NCBI RefSeq assembly: GCF_041435055.1
Contig: NZ_CP108002.1
Location: 4,402,001-4,466,000 of the forward strand
Source: Streptomyces sp. NBC_00341
Lineage (GTDB): Bacteria; Actinomycetota; Actinomycetes; Streptomycetales; Streptomycetaceae
DNA: 64,000 nucleotides
Direction: 5' to 3'
Shown here: piece by piece, positions 40,611-48,731 of the stretch
Numbering within the stretch: position 1 is the first letter of the stretch
Layout of the letters: each line of letters opens with the position of its first letter
Notes under the pieces: model-generated
What the model was told of the DNA's origin: nothing
The model's database searches: none
The model's input: only the letters and a program-made list of their open reading frames with translations
Program-made: the position numbers and the translations under genes

Positions 40611-40646
40611 GAAGAGCGGGCCTCGCTGGTTCGCGACCCTGAAAGC

Positions 40647-41723
40647 ATGGCAGGCTCTGCTCATTGCGAGCCTGAAGTCGAGGAGAGTGAATCCTTGCGG
40701 TCCGACGCCAACATCGCGGGACCGATGACCGACCCGGTCCCCGGTCCCCGATCCGAATCGGCGGTGGACGGTGTTTCACGTGAAACACCGCCACCGATGG
40801 ACGACACACCCATCGGCCGCGCGGCCCAGCTGGCGGTCGAGGCCCTTGGCCGCGCCGGCGAGGGGCTGCCGCGACCTGACCAGACGCGCGTCATGGTGGT
40901 GGCCAACCAGAAGGGCGGGGTGGGCAAGACCACCTCGACGGTCAACCTTGCCGCGTCCCTAGCCCTCCACGGTGCTCGTGTCCTGGTGGTCGACCTGGAC
41001 CCGCAGGGGAACGCCTCCACGGCACTGGGTATCGACCACCACGCCGAGGTCCCCTCGATCTATGACGTCCTGGTGGAGAGCAAGCCGCTCTCCGACGTGG
41101 TTCAGCCCGTCCCGGACGTCGAAGGTCTCTTCTGCGCCCCAGCGACCATCGATCTCGCCGGTGCGGAGATCGAGCTGGTGTCGCTGGTGGCGCGGGAGAG
41201 TCGACTCCAGCGGGCGATCCAGGCCTACGAACAGCCGCTGGACTACATCCTCATCGACTGCCCGCCCTCGCTCGGTCTCTTGACCGTCAACGCCCTGGTG
41301 GCCGGTGCCGAGGTGCTGATCCCGATCCAGTGCGAGTACTACGCGCTGGAAGGGCTCGGGCAGCTGCTGCGCAATGTCGACCTCGTGCGGGGGCACCTCA
41401 ACCCCGAGCTCCATGTGTCGACGATCCTGCTCACCATGTACGACGGCCGGACCAGGCTCGCGTCGCAGGTCGCGGAGGAGGTGCGCACCCACTTCGGCAA
41501 GGAGGTGCTGCGCACCAGCATTCCGCGCTCGGTGCGGATCTCCGAGGCGCCGAGCTATGGGCAGACCGTACTCACCTACGATCCCGGGTCCAGTGGCTCC
41601 CTGTCGTATCTTGAGGCGGCACGTGAGATCGCTCTGCGCGGGGTGGGGATGCATTACGAGGCGCAGCAGGCCCACACGGGCAGTCGGAACAGCCAGCAGA
41701 ACACTTCGGAGGGGATCCAGTGA
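40647..41723 (+). CDS. parA: Chromosome partitioning ATPase ParA
   Basis: The 358-residue protein has a deviant Walker A ([19 protein letters not shown]), [27 protein letters not shown] and the switch region. It moves ParB-bound origins. The N-terminal extension of about 90 residues before the ATPase is variable and typical of Streptomyces. The frame is open upstream to a GTG at 40485 inside parS site 1, but 40502-40646 contains DnaA boxes, so ATG 40647 ([13 protein letters not shown]) was preferred; this choice is uncertain. parA overlaps parB by GTGA. Confidence 0.93.
   Translation: MAGSAHCEPEVEESESLRSDANIAGPMTDPVPGPRSESAVDGVSRETPPPMDDTPIGRAAQLAVEALGRAGEGLPRPDQTRVMVVANQKGGVGKTTSTVNLAASLALHGARVLVVDLDPQGNASTALGIDHHAEVPSIYDVLVESKPLSDVVQPVPDVEGLFCAPATIDLAGAEIELVSLVARESRLQRAIQAYEQPLDYILIDCPPSLGLLTVNALVAGAEVLIPIQCEYYALEGLGQLLRNVDLVRGHLNPELHVSTILLTMYDGRTRLASQVAEEVRTHFGKEVLRTSIPRSVRISEAPSYGQTVLTYDPGSSGSLSYLEAAREIALRGVGMHYEAQQAHTGSRNSQQNTSEGIQ
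40772..40787. other. parS site 2, inside the parA coding region
   Basis: A perfect 16-bp TGTTTCACGTGAAACA. In frame it encodes part of GVSRETPP in the variable N-terminal region of ParA, where a constrained DNA sequence is tolerated. Confidence 0.97.
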
Positions 41724-42811
41724 GTGAGCGTCGTAGAGGGTTGGGGCGAGGGCTCGGTGCCCTGATTCCCGCCGCTCCGCAGGAGAAGCCGGTCGCGTCG
41801 ACCCGATCCGGTGCGTCCTCTGCCGGAACGGGTCCGGTCATGACGGCCGAGCGGGGAGTCGCTGCCGCCAAGGTGACCTCGCTCGGTGCGGTGCCGGAGC
41901 CGAGTGCTCCTGTTTCTGATTCGGCCGGGGCCGACGGGCCGAGCGAGGTGGCAGGGGCGTACTTCGCCGAGATCCTGCTCGACTCCATCACGCCGAACCC
42001 TCGTCAGCCCCGAGAGGTCTTCGACGAGGACGCGCTTGCCGAGCTGGTGACCTCCATCAAGGAGGTCGGTCTTCTTCAGCCGGTCGTCGTACGGCAGACC
42101 GGTGCCGACCGCTTTGAGCTCATCATGGGCGAGCGACGCTGGAGGGCCTGCCGTGAAGCGGGTCTGGAGCGGATCCCCTCCATCGTCCGGGCCACGGATG
42201 ACGAGAAGCTCCTCCTGGACGCGCTCCTGGAGAACCTTCACCGGGCTCAGCTCAACCCGTTGGAGGAGGCGGCTGCGTACGACCAGCTGCTCAAGGAGTT
42301 CAAGTGCACGCATGACCAGCTGGCCGACCGCATCGGGCGTTCCCGGCCGCAGGTGTCCAACACCTTGCGTCTGCTGAGGCTGTCGCCCCCGGTGCAGCGA
42401 AGGGTCGCTGCCGGGGTTCTCTCGGCGGGACACGCGCGTGCGCTGCTCTCGGTGGACGACTCCGAGGAGCAGGACAAGCTGGCACATCGCATCGTGGCCG
42501 AAGGTCTCTCGGTGCGCGCGGTCGAGGAGATCGTGACGCTCATGAGTTCCAGGCCCACGAGCGCCTCCAAGGCCAAGGGGCCGCGAGCCGGTGGCCGGCT
42601 GTCACCGGCGCTGTCCGATCTGGCATCCAGGCTCTCGGATCGCTTCGAGACCCGGGTGAAGGTCGACCTCGGCCAGAAGAAGGGGAAGATCGTCGTCGAG
42701 TTCGCCTCGATGGAGGACCTGGACCGCATCCTCGGCAGCCTCGCTCCCGGCGAAGGCCGGGTGCTGGACCGCAGCCCGGCTGAGGAGCCGGCTGAGGACG
42801 ACGAGAGCTGA
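41720..42811 (+). CDS. parB: Chromosome partitioning protein ParB
   Basis: The 363-residue protein begins [16 protein letters not shown] and has the CTP-binding ParB/Srx domain with [17 protein letters not shown] and [14 protein letters not shown] central HTH ([20 protein letters not shown]) reads the parS palindromes. The C-terminal dimerisation domain includes [20 protein letters not shown]. It is translationally coupled to parA by a GTGA overlap at 41720-41723. At least six intact parS sites are within 15 kb. Confidence 0.98.
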   Translation: MSERRRGLGRGLGALIPAAPQEKPVASTRSGASSAGTGPVMTAERGVAAAKVTSLGAVPEPSAPVSDSAGADGPSEVAGAYFAEILLDSITPNPRQPREVFDEDALAELVTSIKEVGLLQPVVVRQTGADRFELIMGERRWRACREAGLERIPSIVRATDDEKLLLDALLENLHRAQLNPLEEAAAYDQLLKEFKCTHDQLADRIGRSRPQVSNTLRLLRLSPPVQRRVAAGVLSAGHARALLSVDDSEEQDKLAHRIVAEGLSVRAVEEIVTLMSSRPTSASKAKGPRAGGRLSPALSDLASRLSDRFETRVKVDLGQKKGKIVVEFASMEDLDRILGSLAPGEGRVLDRSPAEEPAEDDES

Positions 42812-42826
42812 CTTCTGAGCGACGCT

Positions 42827-42866
42827 GGGCGGGCTGTGTTCCGGTAGGACGGAACACAGCCCGCCC
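42827..42866 (+). terminator. parAB terminator
   Basis: A perfect 17-bp stem (42827-42843 and 42850-42866) with a GTAGGA loop, followed by TTTG, begins 15 bp past the parB stop. Confidence 0.9.
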
Positions 42867-43010
42867 TTTGCATTCTCTCGGTGTCAGCTTGATCCCGTCG
42901 TGGATACGATGCGTTCTGGTAGACCACATCCGGTTGATCCGTCTCCGCGAACGGAGTGCACCGTCCGTCGCACGCGATGCAGTGGACGAGGGAAGTGAGG
43001 AACAGCCTTC

Positions 43011-43628
43011 ATGGGGCGTCGGCTCGCACCGCTCACGCTGGACAACCTCTCTGATCTACCCGAGCGCTGTCGTTCCTGTGTGTTCTGGGAACTTGATCCG
43101 GTGCGCGGAGCGGCCGCGGTCAAGGCCGGCAGGCCCGGGGCGGAGAAGGAGGCCTGGATCTCCGGTGTTCTGCTGGAGTGGGGGTCCTGCGGCCGCGTTG
43201 TCTACGTCGATGACGTTCCGGTCGGCTTCGTTCTCTACGCACCGCCGGCCTACGTACCGCGGGCTGCGTCTTTTCCGACCAGCCCGGTCTCCCCCGATGC
43301 CGTTCAGCTGATGACTGCCTTGATCCTGCCGGGGTACCAGGGGCAGGGCCTCGGACGGGTCATGGTGCAGACCGTCGCCAAGGATCTGCTCAGCCGCGGA
43401 TTCAAGGCGATCGAAGCGTTCGCGGATGCCCGCTGGAAGGAACCGGCTTGTGTGCTGCCCGCGGATCATCTGCTGGCAGTGGGCTTCAAGACCGTACGAA
43501 CGCATCCGTCTCATCCGAGGCTGCGGCTGGAACTGCGCACGACCCTTTCGTGGAAAGAAGATGTGGAGCTGGCTCTGGACCGGTTGCTGGGTGCGGTCCA
43601 GAAGGAGCCGGTGCTGCGACCGCTGTGA
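43011..43628 (+). CDS. GNAT-family N-acetyltransferase
   Basis: The 205-residue protein has an N-terminal cysteine-containing stretch (RCRSCVFWELDPVRG) before a GNAT fold. The acetyl-CoA loop is ILPGYQGQGLGRVMVQ. The C-terminus RLRLELRTTLSWKEDV is conserved in the actinobacterial homologues that always lie between parB and trxA. The substrate is not known to me. AAGTGAGGA precedes the ATG at 43011. It converges on trxA across a terminator that overlaps parS site 3. Confidence 0.88.
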   Translation: MGRRLAPLTLDNLSDLPERCRSCVFWELDPVRGAAAVKAGRPGAEKEAWISGVLLEWGSCGRVVYVDDVPVGFVLYAPPAYVPRAASFPTSPVSPDAVQLMTALILPGYQGQGLGRVMVQTVAKDLLSRGFKAIEAFADARWKEPACVLPADHLLAVGFKTVRTHPSHPRLRLELRTTLSWKEDVELALDRLLGAVQKEPVLRPL

Positions 43629-43656
43629 TTCGGGCGGTGTATCTACGGGACGTGAA

Positions 43657-43698
43657 ACGTGAAACGGGCCCACCCCTCGGGGTGGGCCCGTTTCACGT
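43657..43698. terminator. Bidirectional terminator whose arm is part of a parS site
   Basis: A perfect 20-bp inverted repeat (arms 43657-43676 and 43679-43698) lies between the convergent GNAT and trxA genes. The last bases of its right arm (43690-43698) are the first nine of parS site 3, and the left arm carries the complementary half GTGAAAC, preceded by another GTGAAAC (43652-43658). Confidence 0.85.
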
Positions 43699-43704
43699 GA
43701 AACA
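43689..43704. other. parS site 3
   Basis: The core GTTTCACGTGAAAC occupies 43690-43703 in the GNAT-trxA intergenic region and is fused to the terminator stem. Confidence 0.95.
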
Positions 43705-43732
43705 TCGGGCAGCGGTTCTGCCTTGTCCGGCC

Positions 43733-44065
43733 TTATTCGGCGATGAAGCCTTCGAGGTCGCGAAGGATCGCGGCCTTCGGCTTGGCGCCGACGATGGTCT
43801 TGGCGACCTCGCCGCCCTGATAGACGTTCAGCGTCGGGATGGACATGACGCCGTACTTGGCAGCGGTGGCCGGGTTCTCGTCGATGTTGAGCTTGACGAT
43901 CTCGATCCGGTCGCCGTGCTCAGCCGCGATGGCCTCCAGGGAGGGGGCGATCTGGCGGCACGGGCCGCACCAGGCAGCCCAGAAGTCCACCAGTACGGGC
44001 TTGTCGCTCTTCAGGACGACCTCGTCGAACGAGTCGTCAGTCACGTTCTTCAGCACGCCGGCCAC
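43733..44065 (-). CDS. trxA: Thioredoxin
   Basis: The 110-residue thioredoxin has the active site WAAWCGPCRQIAPSLE, the cis-Pro in GVMSIPTLNVYQGG and a normal length. It is reduced by the thioredoxin reductase encoded just upstream (42-bp gap) and supplies electrons to ribonucleotide reductase, peroxiredoxins and other targets. The GTG start (VAGVLKNVTDDSF) is typical. It should be co-transcribed with trxB from the SigR-type promoter. Confidence 0.98.
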   Translation of the reverse strand: MAGVLKNVTDDSFDEVVLKSDKPVLVDFWAAWCGPCRQIAPSLEAIAAEHGDRIEIVKLNIDENPATAAKYGVMSIPTLNVYQGGEVAKTIVGAKPKAAILRDLEGFIAE

Positions 44066-44107
44066 GGCGGCCTCCTTAACTTCGCGGGGGTGTGGGTGAG
44101 ACTTGGA

Positions 44108-45070
44108 TCAGACGGTGGCTGCGGCGGCGTTCTCGTCGTCGGCGAGCGCGGCGAGGAAGCGCTCGGCGTCGAGTGCGGCGGAGCAGCCGGTGCCGGCAGC
44201 GGTGATGGCCTGCCGGTAGGTGTGGTCGACGACATCGCCTGCGCCGAACACACCGGTGAGGTTCGTACGCGTCGAGGGGGCCTGGACCTGGAGGTAGCCC
44301 TCGTCGTCGAGGTCGAGCTGGCCCTTGAAGAGCTCAGTGCGCGGGTCATGGCCGACTGCGATGAACAGGCCGGTAACGGCGAGCTCGGAGGTCTCACCGG
44401 TCTTGGTGTTGCGCAGGGTCAGACCGGACAGCTTCTGTTCGCCGTGCACCCCGGCGACCTCGCTGTCCCAGGCGAACTTGATCTTCGGGTCCGCGAAGGC
44501 GCGGTCCTGCATGGCCTTGGAGGCTCGCAGCGAGTCGCGGCGGTGGACGATGGTGACCGACTTGGCGAAGCGGGAGAGGAACGTTGCCTCCTCCATCGCG
44601 GTGTCGCCGCCGCCGACCACGGCGATGTCCTGGTCCTTGAAGAAGAACCCGTCGCAGGTCGCACACCAGGAGACGCCGCGTCCCGAGAGGGCGTCCTCGT
44701 TGGGCAGACCGAGCTTGCGGTGCTGCGACCCGGTGGTGACGATGACGGCCTTGGCGTGGTGCACCGTGCCCGCGGTGTCGGTGACGGTCTTGATGTCGCC
44801 GGTGAGGTCGACGGAGACCACGTCGTCGGGGACCAGCTCGGCACCGAATCGCTCGGCCTGGGCGCGCATGTTGTCCATGAGCTCCGGGCCCATGATTCCG
44901 TCCTGGAATCCGGGGAAGTTCTCCACGTCGGTCGTGTTCATCAGCGCGCCACCGGCGGTGACGGCGCCCTCGAAGACCAGCGGCTTCAGGGAGGCGCGCG
45001 CCGTGTACAGCGCGGCGGTGTAGCCCGCTGGGCCGGAGCCGATGATGATCACATTACGCACGTCGCTCAC
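44108..45070 (-). CDS. trxB: Thioredoxin reductase
   Basis: The 320-residue FAD/NADPH enzyme has the FAD motif [14 protein letters not shown], active-site CATC in [11 protein letters not shown], the NADPH motif [12 protein letters not shown] and the C-terminal FAD motif [15 protein letters not shown]. The GTG start at 45070 follows GAGGAAG at proper spacing; the open frame upstream contains the promoter. It forms an operon with trxA. Confidence 0.98.
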   Translation of the reverse strand: MSDVRNVIIIGSGPAGYTAALYTARASLKPLVFEGAVTAGGALMNTTDVENFPGFQDGIMGPELMDNMRAQAERFGAELVPDDVVSVDLTGDIKTVTDTAGTVHHAKAVIVTTGSQHRKLGLPNEDALSGRGVSWCATCDGFFFKDQDIAVVGGGDTAMEEATFLSRFAKSVTIVHRRDSLRASKAMQDRAFADPKIKFAWDSEVAGVHGEQKLSGLTLRNTKTGETSELAVTGLFIAVGHDPRTELFKGQLDLDDEGYLQVQAPSTRTNLTGVFGAGDVVDHTYRQAITAAGTGCSAALDAERFLAALADDENAAAATV

Positions 45071-45146
45071 GGGTTTCTTCCTCGTCTCTGCAGACTGCCT
45101 ACTGTCCACGCCTACTGGGGTCGGTTCAACGACTCTCACCCCACCC

Positions 45147-45172
45147 AACGGATCCTACGGGGGATGCATTCC
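45147..45172 (-). promoter_or_regulatory. SigR-type promoter of trxBA
   Basis: On the minus strand GGGAAT, then 18 bp, then GTTGGG matches the SigR consensus GGAAT-N18-GTT exactly (plus coordinates: -35 at 45168-45172, -10 at 45147-45149). It lies about 77 bp before the trxB start. SigR control of trxBA under thiol stress is established in Streptomyces coelicolor. Confidence 0.85.
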
Positions 45173-45204
45173 CGACGTGCCCGGGCCGGCATCCGGCGTG
45201 ATAC

Positions 45205-46185
45205 TCAGGGGCGGGCGTAGGCGTGTGTCAGCAGGAGCTTCCCCTTGACTGCGGGGTCCGCACCGACGCATGCGGCATCGACGACGTAGGCCTCGACCCG
45301 GGTCGTGTCCGTGGGATGCGGAAGGACGACGAGGAAGGCCTCCGCGCCTTGATAGGTGCCCTTCTCGACAGCGAGGACGGCGGAGTTCCGTCCTATCCCC
45401 TGCTCCACACAGGAAGGGACGGTCGCCACGGGAGCGCGGAGCGGCGCCTGCGGCGACGCCGATCCTGGAGGTTCGGTCTGCGGCGAGGACTTCGTGTCGA
45501 TCGAAGGTGCCTGATTCCGGCCGGCTGACTTCCCTGGGTCCGACGGGTCCGTGCTGGAGCTCAGCAGACTGTGGACACGTTCTTGGACCGTGGACTGCGA
45601 GAACGCCTGCGAGTCGGATTTCTTGGCGCTGGTTCCTTGGTCCGAAGCTCTGACGTCGGCGGAGTTGTGTGACGTGGTGACGTTCTGCAGCAGGAAGACG
45701 CTCACACCGACTACGGCGGCGCCCAGCGTGGTGCCGAGCACTGCCCGGCGGCGGCGTCGGCGCATCGGGCGGCGACCGGGACCGGTGGCGGCACGTGCGT
45801 GCCCGGCGGGGCGGTCCGCGAGCTCCTGCGCGGTGGCGGCCTGCTCCGTTTCACGTGAAACATCTGCCTCCGCGTCACGTGAAACATCTGCCTCCGCCCG
45901 TGAACCTTCCGCCTCCGAGTCGGAAGCGGTGGCAACGGCACGGGCTTCGTCGGCGAGCGCGGCATCGATGCGGTCCGCTATGTCGATGGGCATGGCCTGC
46001 GGGGCAGGCATGGAGCCCAGCAGGCTGCGGATCTCCTCCAGGGAGGCCAGGACGTCGGCGCAGAGATCGCAGCCGTCCACGTGGTGCCGGACATCAGCGG
46101 TGCGCGGCGGCGAGAGCACGCCCTCGGTGAGGTCGGAGATCTCTGAGACGTCCGGGTGCTGGGTCGTGTCGGTTGTCGATGTCAT
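45205..46185 (-). CDS. Membrane anti-sigma factor for SigM (zinc-finger type)
   Basis: The 326-residue protein has an N-terminal anti-sigma domain with a ZAS-like motif (HHVDGCDLCADVL), a Glu/Ala-rich linker, an Arg-rich stretch (PMRRRRRR) and one transmembrane helix (AVLGTTLGAAVVGVSVFLLQ). An extracytoplasmic Ser/Pro-rich region follows, with a terminal folded segment containing two cysteines. Its ATG overlaps the sigM stop (ATGA), as expected for a sigma/anti-sigma pair. A parS site and its tandem copy are embedded in the linker codons. Confidence 0.88.
   Translation of the reverse strand: MTSTTDTTQHPDVSEISDLTEGVLSPPRTADVRHHVDGCDLCADVLASLEEIRSLLGSMPAPQAMPIDIADRIDAALADEARAVATASDSEAEGSRAEADVSRDAEADVSRETEQAATAQELADRPAGHARAATGPGRRPMRRRRRRAVLGTTLGAAVVGVSVFLLQNVTTSHNSADVRASDQGTSAKKSDSQAFSQSTVQERVHSLLSSSTDPSDPGKSAGRNQAPSIDTKSSPQTEPPGSASPQAPLRAPVATVPSCVEQGIGRNSAVLAVEKGTYQGAEAFLVVLPHPTDTTRVEAYVVDAACVGADPAVKGKLLLTHAYARP
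45848..45898. repeat. parS site 4 and a 24-bp tandem duplication of it
   Basis: An intact GTTTCACGTGAAAC (45848-45861) is followed by a second copy of the unit TCACGTGAAACATCTGCCTC plus CGC. Copies at 45851-45874 and 45875-45898 are 23/24 identical. The second palindrome is degraded on one side (GCGTCACGTGAAAC). The duplication is in frame within the anti-sigma gene. Confidence 0.9.
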
Positions 46186-46886
46186 GTGCGCCCACCTCCG
46201 CCCTTCACTCCAGCTGGATCGCTTGTTCCCGCGTCTCTTGGCCCCGCTGCCGGTGGGACGGATGCTCTCGCCGTCCGGTTCCTTCCCGCCTCCCGCTCAC
46301 CGCTGTCCCCGGCTTCCCCGCGGAGATGGGTGAGCAACGGGGCCAGTCTGGCGCGGCCCCGGGCGCAGCGGCTCTTCACGGTGCCGACCGGAACGTCGAG
46401 GATGCGCCCCGCCTCTGCCACCGGATACCCCTGCATATCGACGAGGACGAGGGCCGCACGCTGCTCGGCGGGGAGGGTGGCGAGGGCCGCGAACAGTTCG
46501 CGGTGCAGGTCCTGCCGCTCGGCCGGTGCCTCGGCGGACTCGTGCGGCTCCAGAAGCTGGTCGAGCCGCTCCGGGTCGTTGACGGGCGAGGTCTTCCGGG
46601 AGGACGCCTTGCGGACCCGGTCGAGACAGGCGTTGACGGTGATGCGGTGCAGCCAGGTGGTCACGGCGGACTGGCCGCGGAAGGTATGGGCGGCACGGAA
46701 GGCGGAGACGAGGGCATCCTGCACGGCGTCGGCCGCTTCCTCCCGGTCGCCCAGGGTGCGCAGAGCCACGGCCCACAGCCGGTCGCGATGCCGCCGTGCG
46801 AGCTCACCGAAGGCGTCCGGCTCACCGGCTACGTGGCTGGCCAGAAGGTCCTGATCAGTCGAGTCGGCGAATCTGGTGTCGTCCAA
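46182..46886 (-). CDS. sigM: ECF RNA polymerase sigma factor SigM
   Basis: The 234-residue group 4 sigma factor has region 2 (AFGELARRHRDRLWAVALRT, with DREEAADAVQDALVSAFR) and region 4 (LPAEQRAALVLVDMQGYPVA, then VPVGTVKSRCARGRARL). The start is a TTG at 46886 (LDDTRFADS) preceded by GGAGGGGG; no better ATG or GTG exists between it and the upstream gene. The C-terminal 35 residues after region 4 are Gly/Arg-rich. It overlaps its anti-sigma gene by ATGA. Position and order match sigM in mycobacteria. Confidence 0.92.
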   Translation of the reverse strand: MDDTRFADSTDQDLLASHVAGEPDAFGELARRHRDRLWAVALRTLGDREEAADAVQDALVSAFRAAHTFRGQSAVTTWLHRITVNACLDRVRKASSRKTSPVNDPERLDQLLEPHESAEAPAERQDLHRELFAALATLPAEQRAALVLVDMQGYPVAEAGRILDVPVGTVKSRCARGRARLAPLLTHLRGEAGDSGEREAGRNRTARASVPPAAGPRDAGTSDPAGVKGGGGRT

Positions 46887-46911
46887 CGGTGAGCCCCCTC
46901 CCTCGTTACTG

Positions 46912-48603
46912 TCAGCCGGTGACCTTGATGTCCGAGATCTTGCCCCGGAAGGTCCCCTCGCTCGGCGGCAGCTTGGTGAGCCAGACCAGAAGGTACCGCG
47001 CCTGAACGGACTCGCCGGGCTTGAGTGACACGTTCGTGCCCGAACCTTCGGCAACTTTGGTGAAGCTGTTGGGCATCGTTGGTGCCGTGGCGTCGCTGGA
47101 GGTGCGCAACTCGGCCGATGTGGTGCCGCCCAGGAACGTCACGTCCACCTTGCGGACCCGCTGGACCTTGCCGAGATCGAGTACGACCCCGACGCCCTCC
47201 TTCAGTTTCCCGAAGTCGGCGGAGTAGTAGCCGTCGGTGTGCCAGTACGTGCTCGCGTCGCCGTCGTAGACGTGGTCTATGTCCTGGGGCTTCTCCGACC
47301 CGTCGCCGAGCGGGTCGAAGTCCTTGGCGCTGACGATTCGGACGGGCTTGCTCTTCTCGACGGGCGGGGCGCCGCCGTTCTCCGGGTTGCTCTGTGTGGT
47401 ACCCGGGTCGCCCGATTTGCTGTCGTGGTCCAGGAGGGTTTCCGCGAGCTGCCAGCTGCCGAGGCCCAGTGCGGCGATGAGCAGCGCGGAGACCGCCCAT
47501 TTGAGCGCCTTGCCCGTGCGGCTCTGGAGCGGGGCGGGCGGTACGACGTGCACGGCCTGGGTCGGCGCGGCGCCGGGTCCGGCGGGACGACCGTAGGTGC
47601 CCTGCTGGTAGGTGGTCCGCTGGTACTCGGGCGGCGCGGTGAACGTGGGCTCGGGCGGGCGGATCCGCGGCATGGCCGCGACGGCCTTGGCCAGTTCGTC
47701 GGGCGTGGTGCACGGCTGCTCCTGGCGGGAGGCCGTGGCGCCGTCGTTCGCGAGCGCCCGCATGGCGATCTCGGAGAGGCCGCGGTGGACGCCGGCCCGT
47801 ACCTGGTCGGGCGGGATCAGGCCGACGCCCTTGGGGAGCCCGGTGAGGCCGTAGGCGTCGCTCTCGTACGGCCAGCGCTGGGTCAGCGCGGCGTAGAGGA
47901 GGGCGCCGATCGCTTCGGTGTCGGCGCGCTGGGGGCCCTCGGAGGTGATGCCGCGCAGTGCCGCGTTCACCGCGAGACCGCGGATCCGGTACTGACCGGA
48001 GGAGCTGCGGAGCACCGCGCCGGGAGTGAGCCGCAGATGGGCCAGTCCCTCGCGGTGCGCGGCCGCCATGGCCTGGGAGATCTGGCTGACGAGCTGGTAG
48101 GCGTCGTGGGCCTCCATCGGCCCCGCGCCGAGCAGTGCGGTGAGCTCGGTGGCGTCCGGAAGCCATTCGTGGACGACGTAGACGAGGTCGTTCTCCTCCA
48201 CGGCGTCGAGGACCTGCACGAAGCGGGGGTCGCCGAGCAGTGCGGAGGAACGGGCCGCGGCCAGCACGGAGCGGGCTCGCGGGTGGTCGGCGGGGAGGAG
48301 ATGGACGCCCACCGCGCGGCGCAGTTTCTCGTCGACGGCGCGCCAGCTGCTGAAACCGTCCAGACGGGTGACGCACTCCTCCAGCCGGTAGCGTCCGGCG
48401 AGCTTGTGACCGCTGTGCAGATCGGGGGAAGACACGGTGGCGTCGGCGTCCGCCGGTTCGTCCACCGCTTCCTGGGGGCCTGCGCCCGTTGATTCCTGGG
48501 CTTCTGCCGTGCCGTCGGTCGTGGCCTCGTCCGCCTTGGCGGACAGCGGCTTGTCGCCGCTGTTGTCGGCCACGTCAACGGCAGCCGTGCTACGTTCCGC
48601 CAC
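46912..48603 (-). CDS. Membrane pseudokinase with discoidin-like ectodomain
   Basis: The 563-residue protein starts with an acidic Ala/Glu/Asp region and then a protein-kinase-like fold (about residues 65-320). The ATP-site Lys is replaced (RAVGVHLLP), the HRD motif is degraded to AHLRLTPG and DFG to RGL, so it cannot be an ordinary kinase. A proline-rich linker, one transmembrane helix (WAVSALLIAALGLGSWQLA) and a C-terminal F5/8-type-C-like domain outside the cell follow. In mycobacteria the equivalent pseudokinase is fused to MviN/MurJ and controls peptidoglycan synthesis; here it is a separate gene 128 bp after murJ. Confidence 0.88.
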   Translation of the reverse strand: MAERSTAAVDVADNSGDKPLSAKADEATTDGTAEAQESTGAGPQEAVDEPADADATVSSPDLHSGHKLAGRYRLEECVTRLDGFSSWRAVDEKLRRAVGVHLLPADHPRARSVLAAARSSALLGDPRFVQVLDAVEENDLVYVVHEWLPDATELTALLGAGPMEAHDAYQLVSQISQAMAAAHREGLAHLRLTPGAVLRSSSGQYRIRGLAVNAALRGITSEGPQRADTEAIGALLYAALTQRWPYESDAYGLTGLPKGVGLIPPDQVRAGVHRGLSEIAMRALANDGATASRQEQPCTTPDELAKAVAAMPRIRPPEPTFTAPPEYQRTTYQQGTYGRPAGPGAAPTQAVHVVPPAPLQSRTGKALKWAVSALLIAALGLGSWQLAETLLDHDSKSGDPGTTQSNPENGGAPPVEKSKPVRIVSAKDFDPLGDGSEKPQDIDHVYDGDASTYWHTDGYYSADFGKLKEGVGVVLDLGKVQRVRKVDVTFLGGTTSAELRTSSDATAPTMPNSFTKVAEGSGTNVSLKPGESVQARYLLVWLTKLPPSEGTFRGKISDIKVTG

Positions 48604-48731
48604 CGTCGTTCCTGCCTCCCCATCCGTTGCGCGATGCCAGCCAGCTCTGCACAGTCACGCCAATTGTGCCCATACTCCGGCACCATGCACGACACGCAGG
48701 GACCGGAGATGGTTGTGCGGGCCGGTGATCT

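Noticed and set aside
40485..40646. Start of ParA at the GTG inside parS site 1 (FHVKRRSLL...)
   Set aside because: The segment encodes parS and two DnaA boxes and looks regulatory; ATG 40647 begins sequence that reads as a normal ParA N-terminal extension. Not fully excluded.
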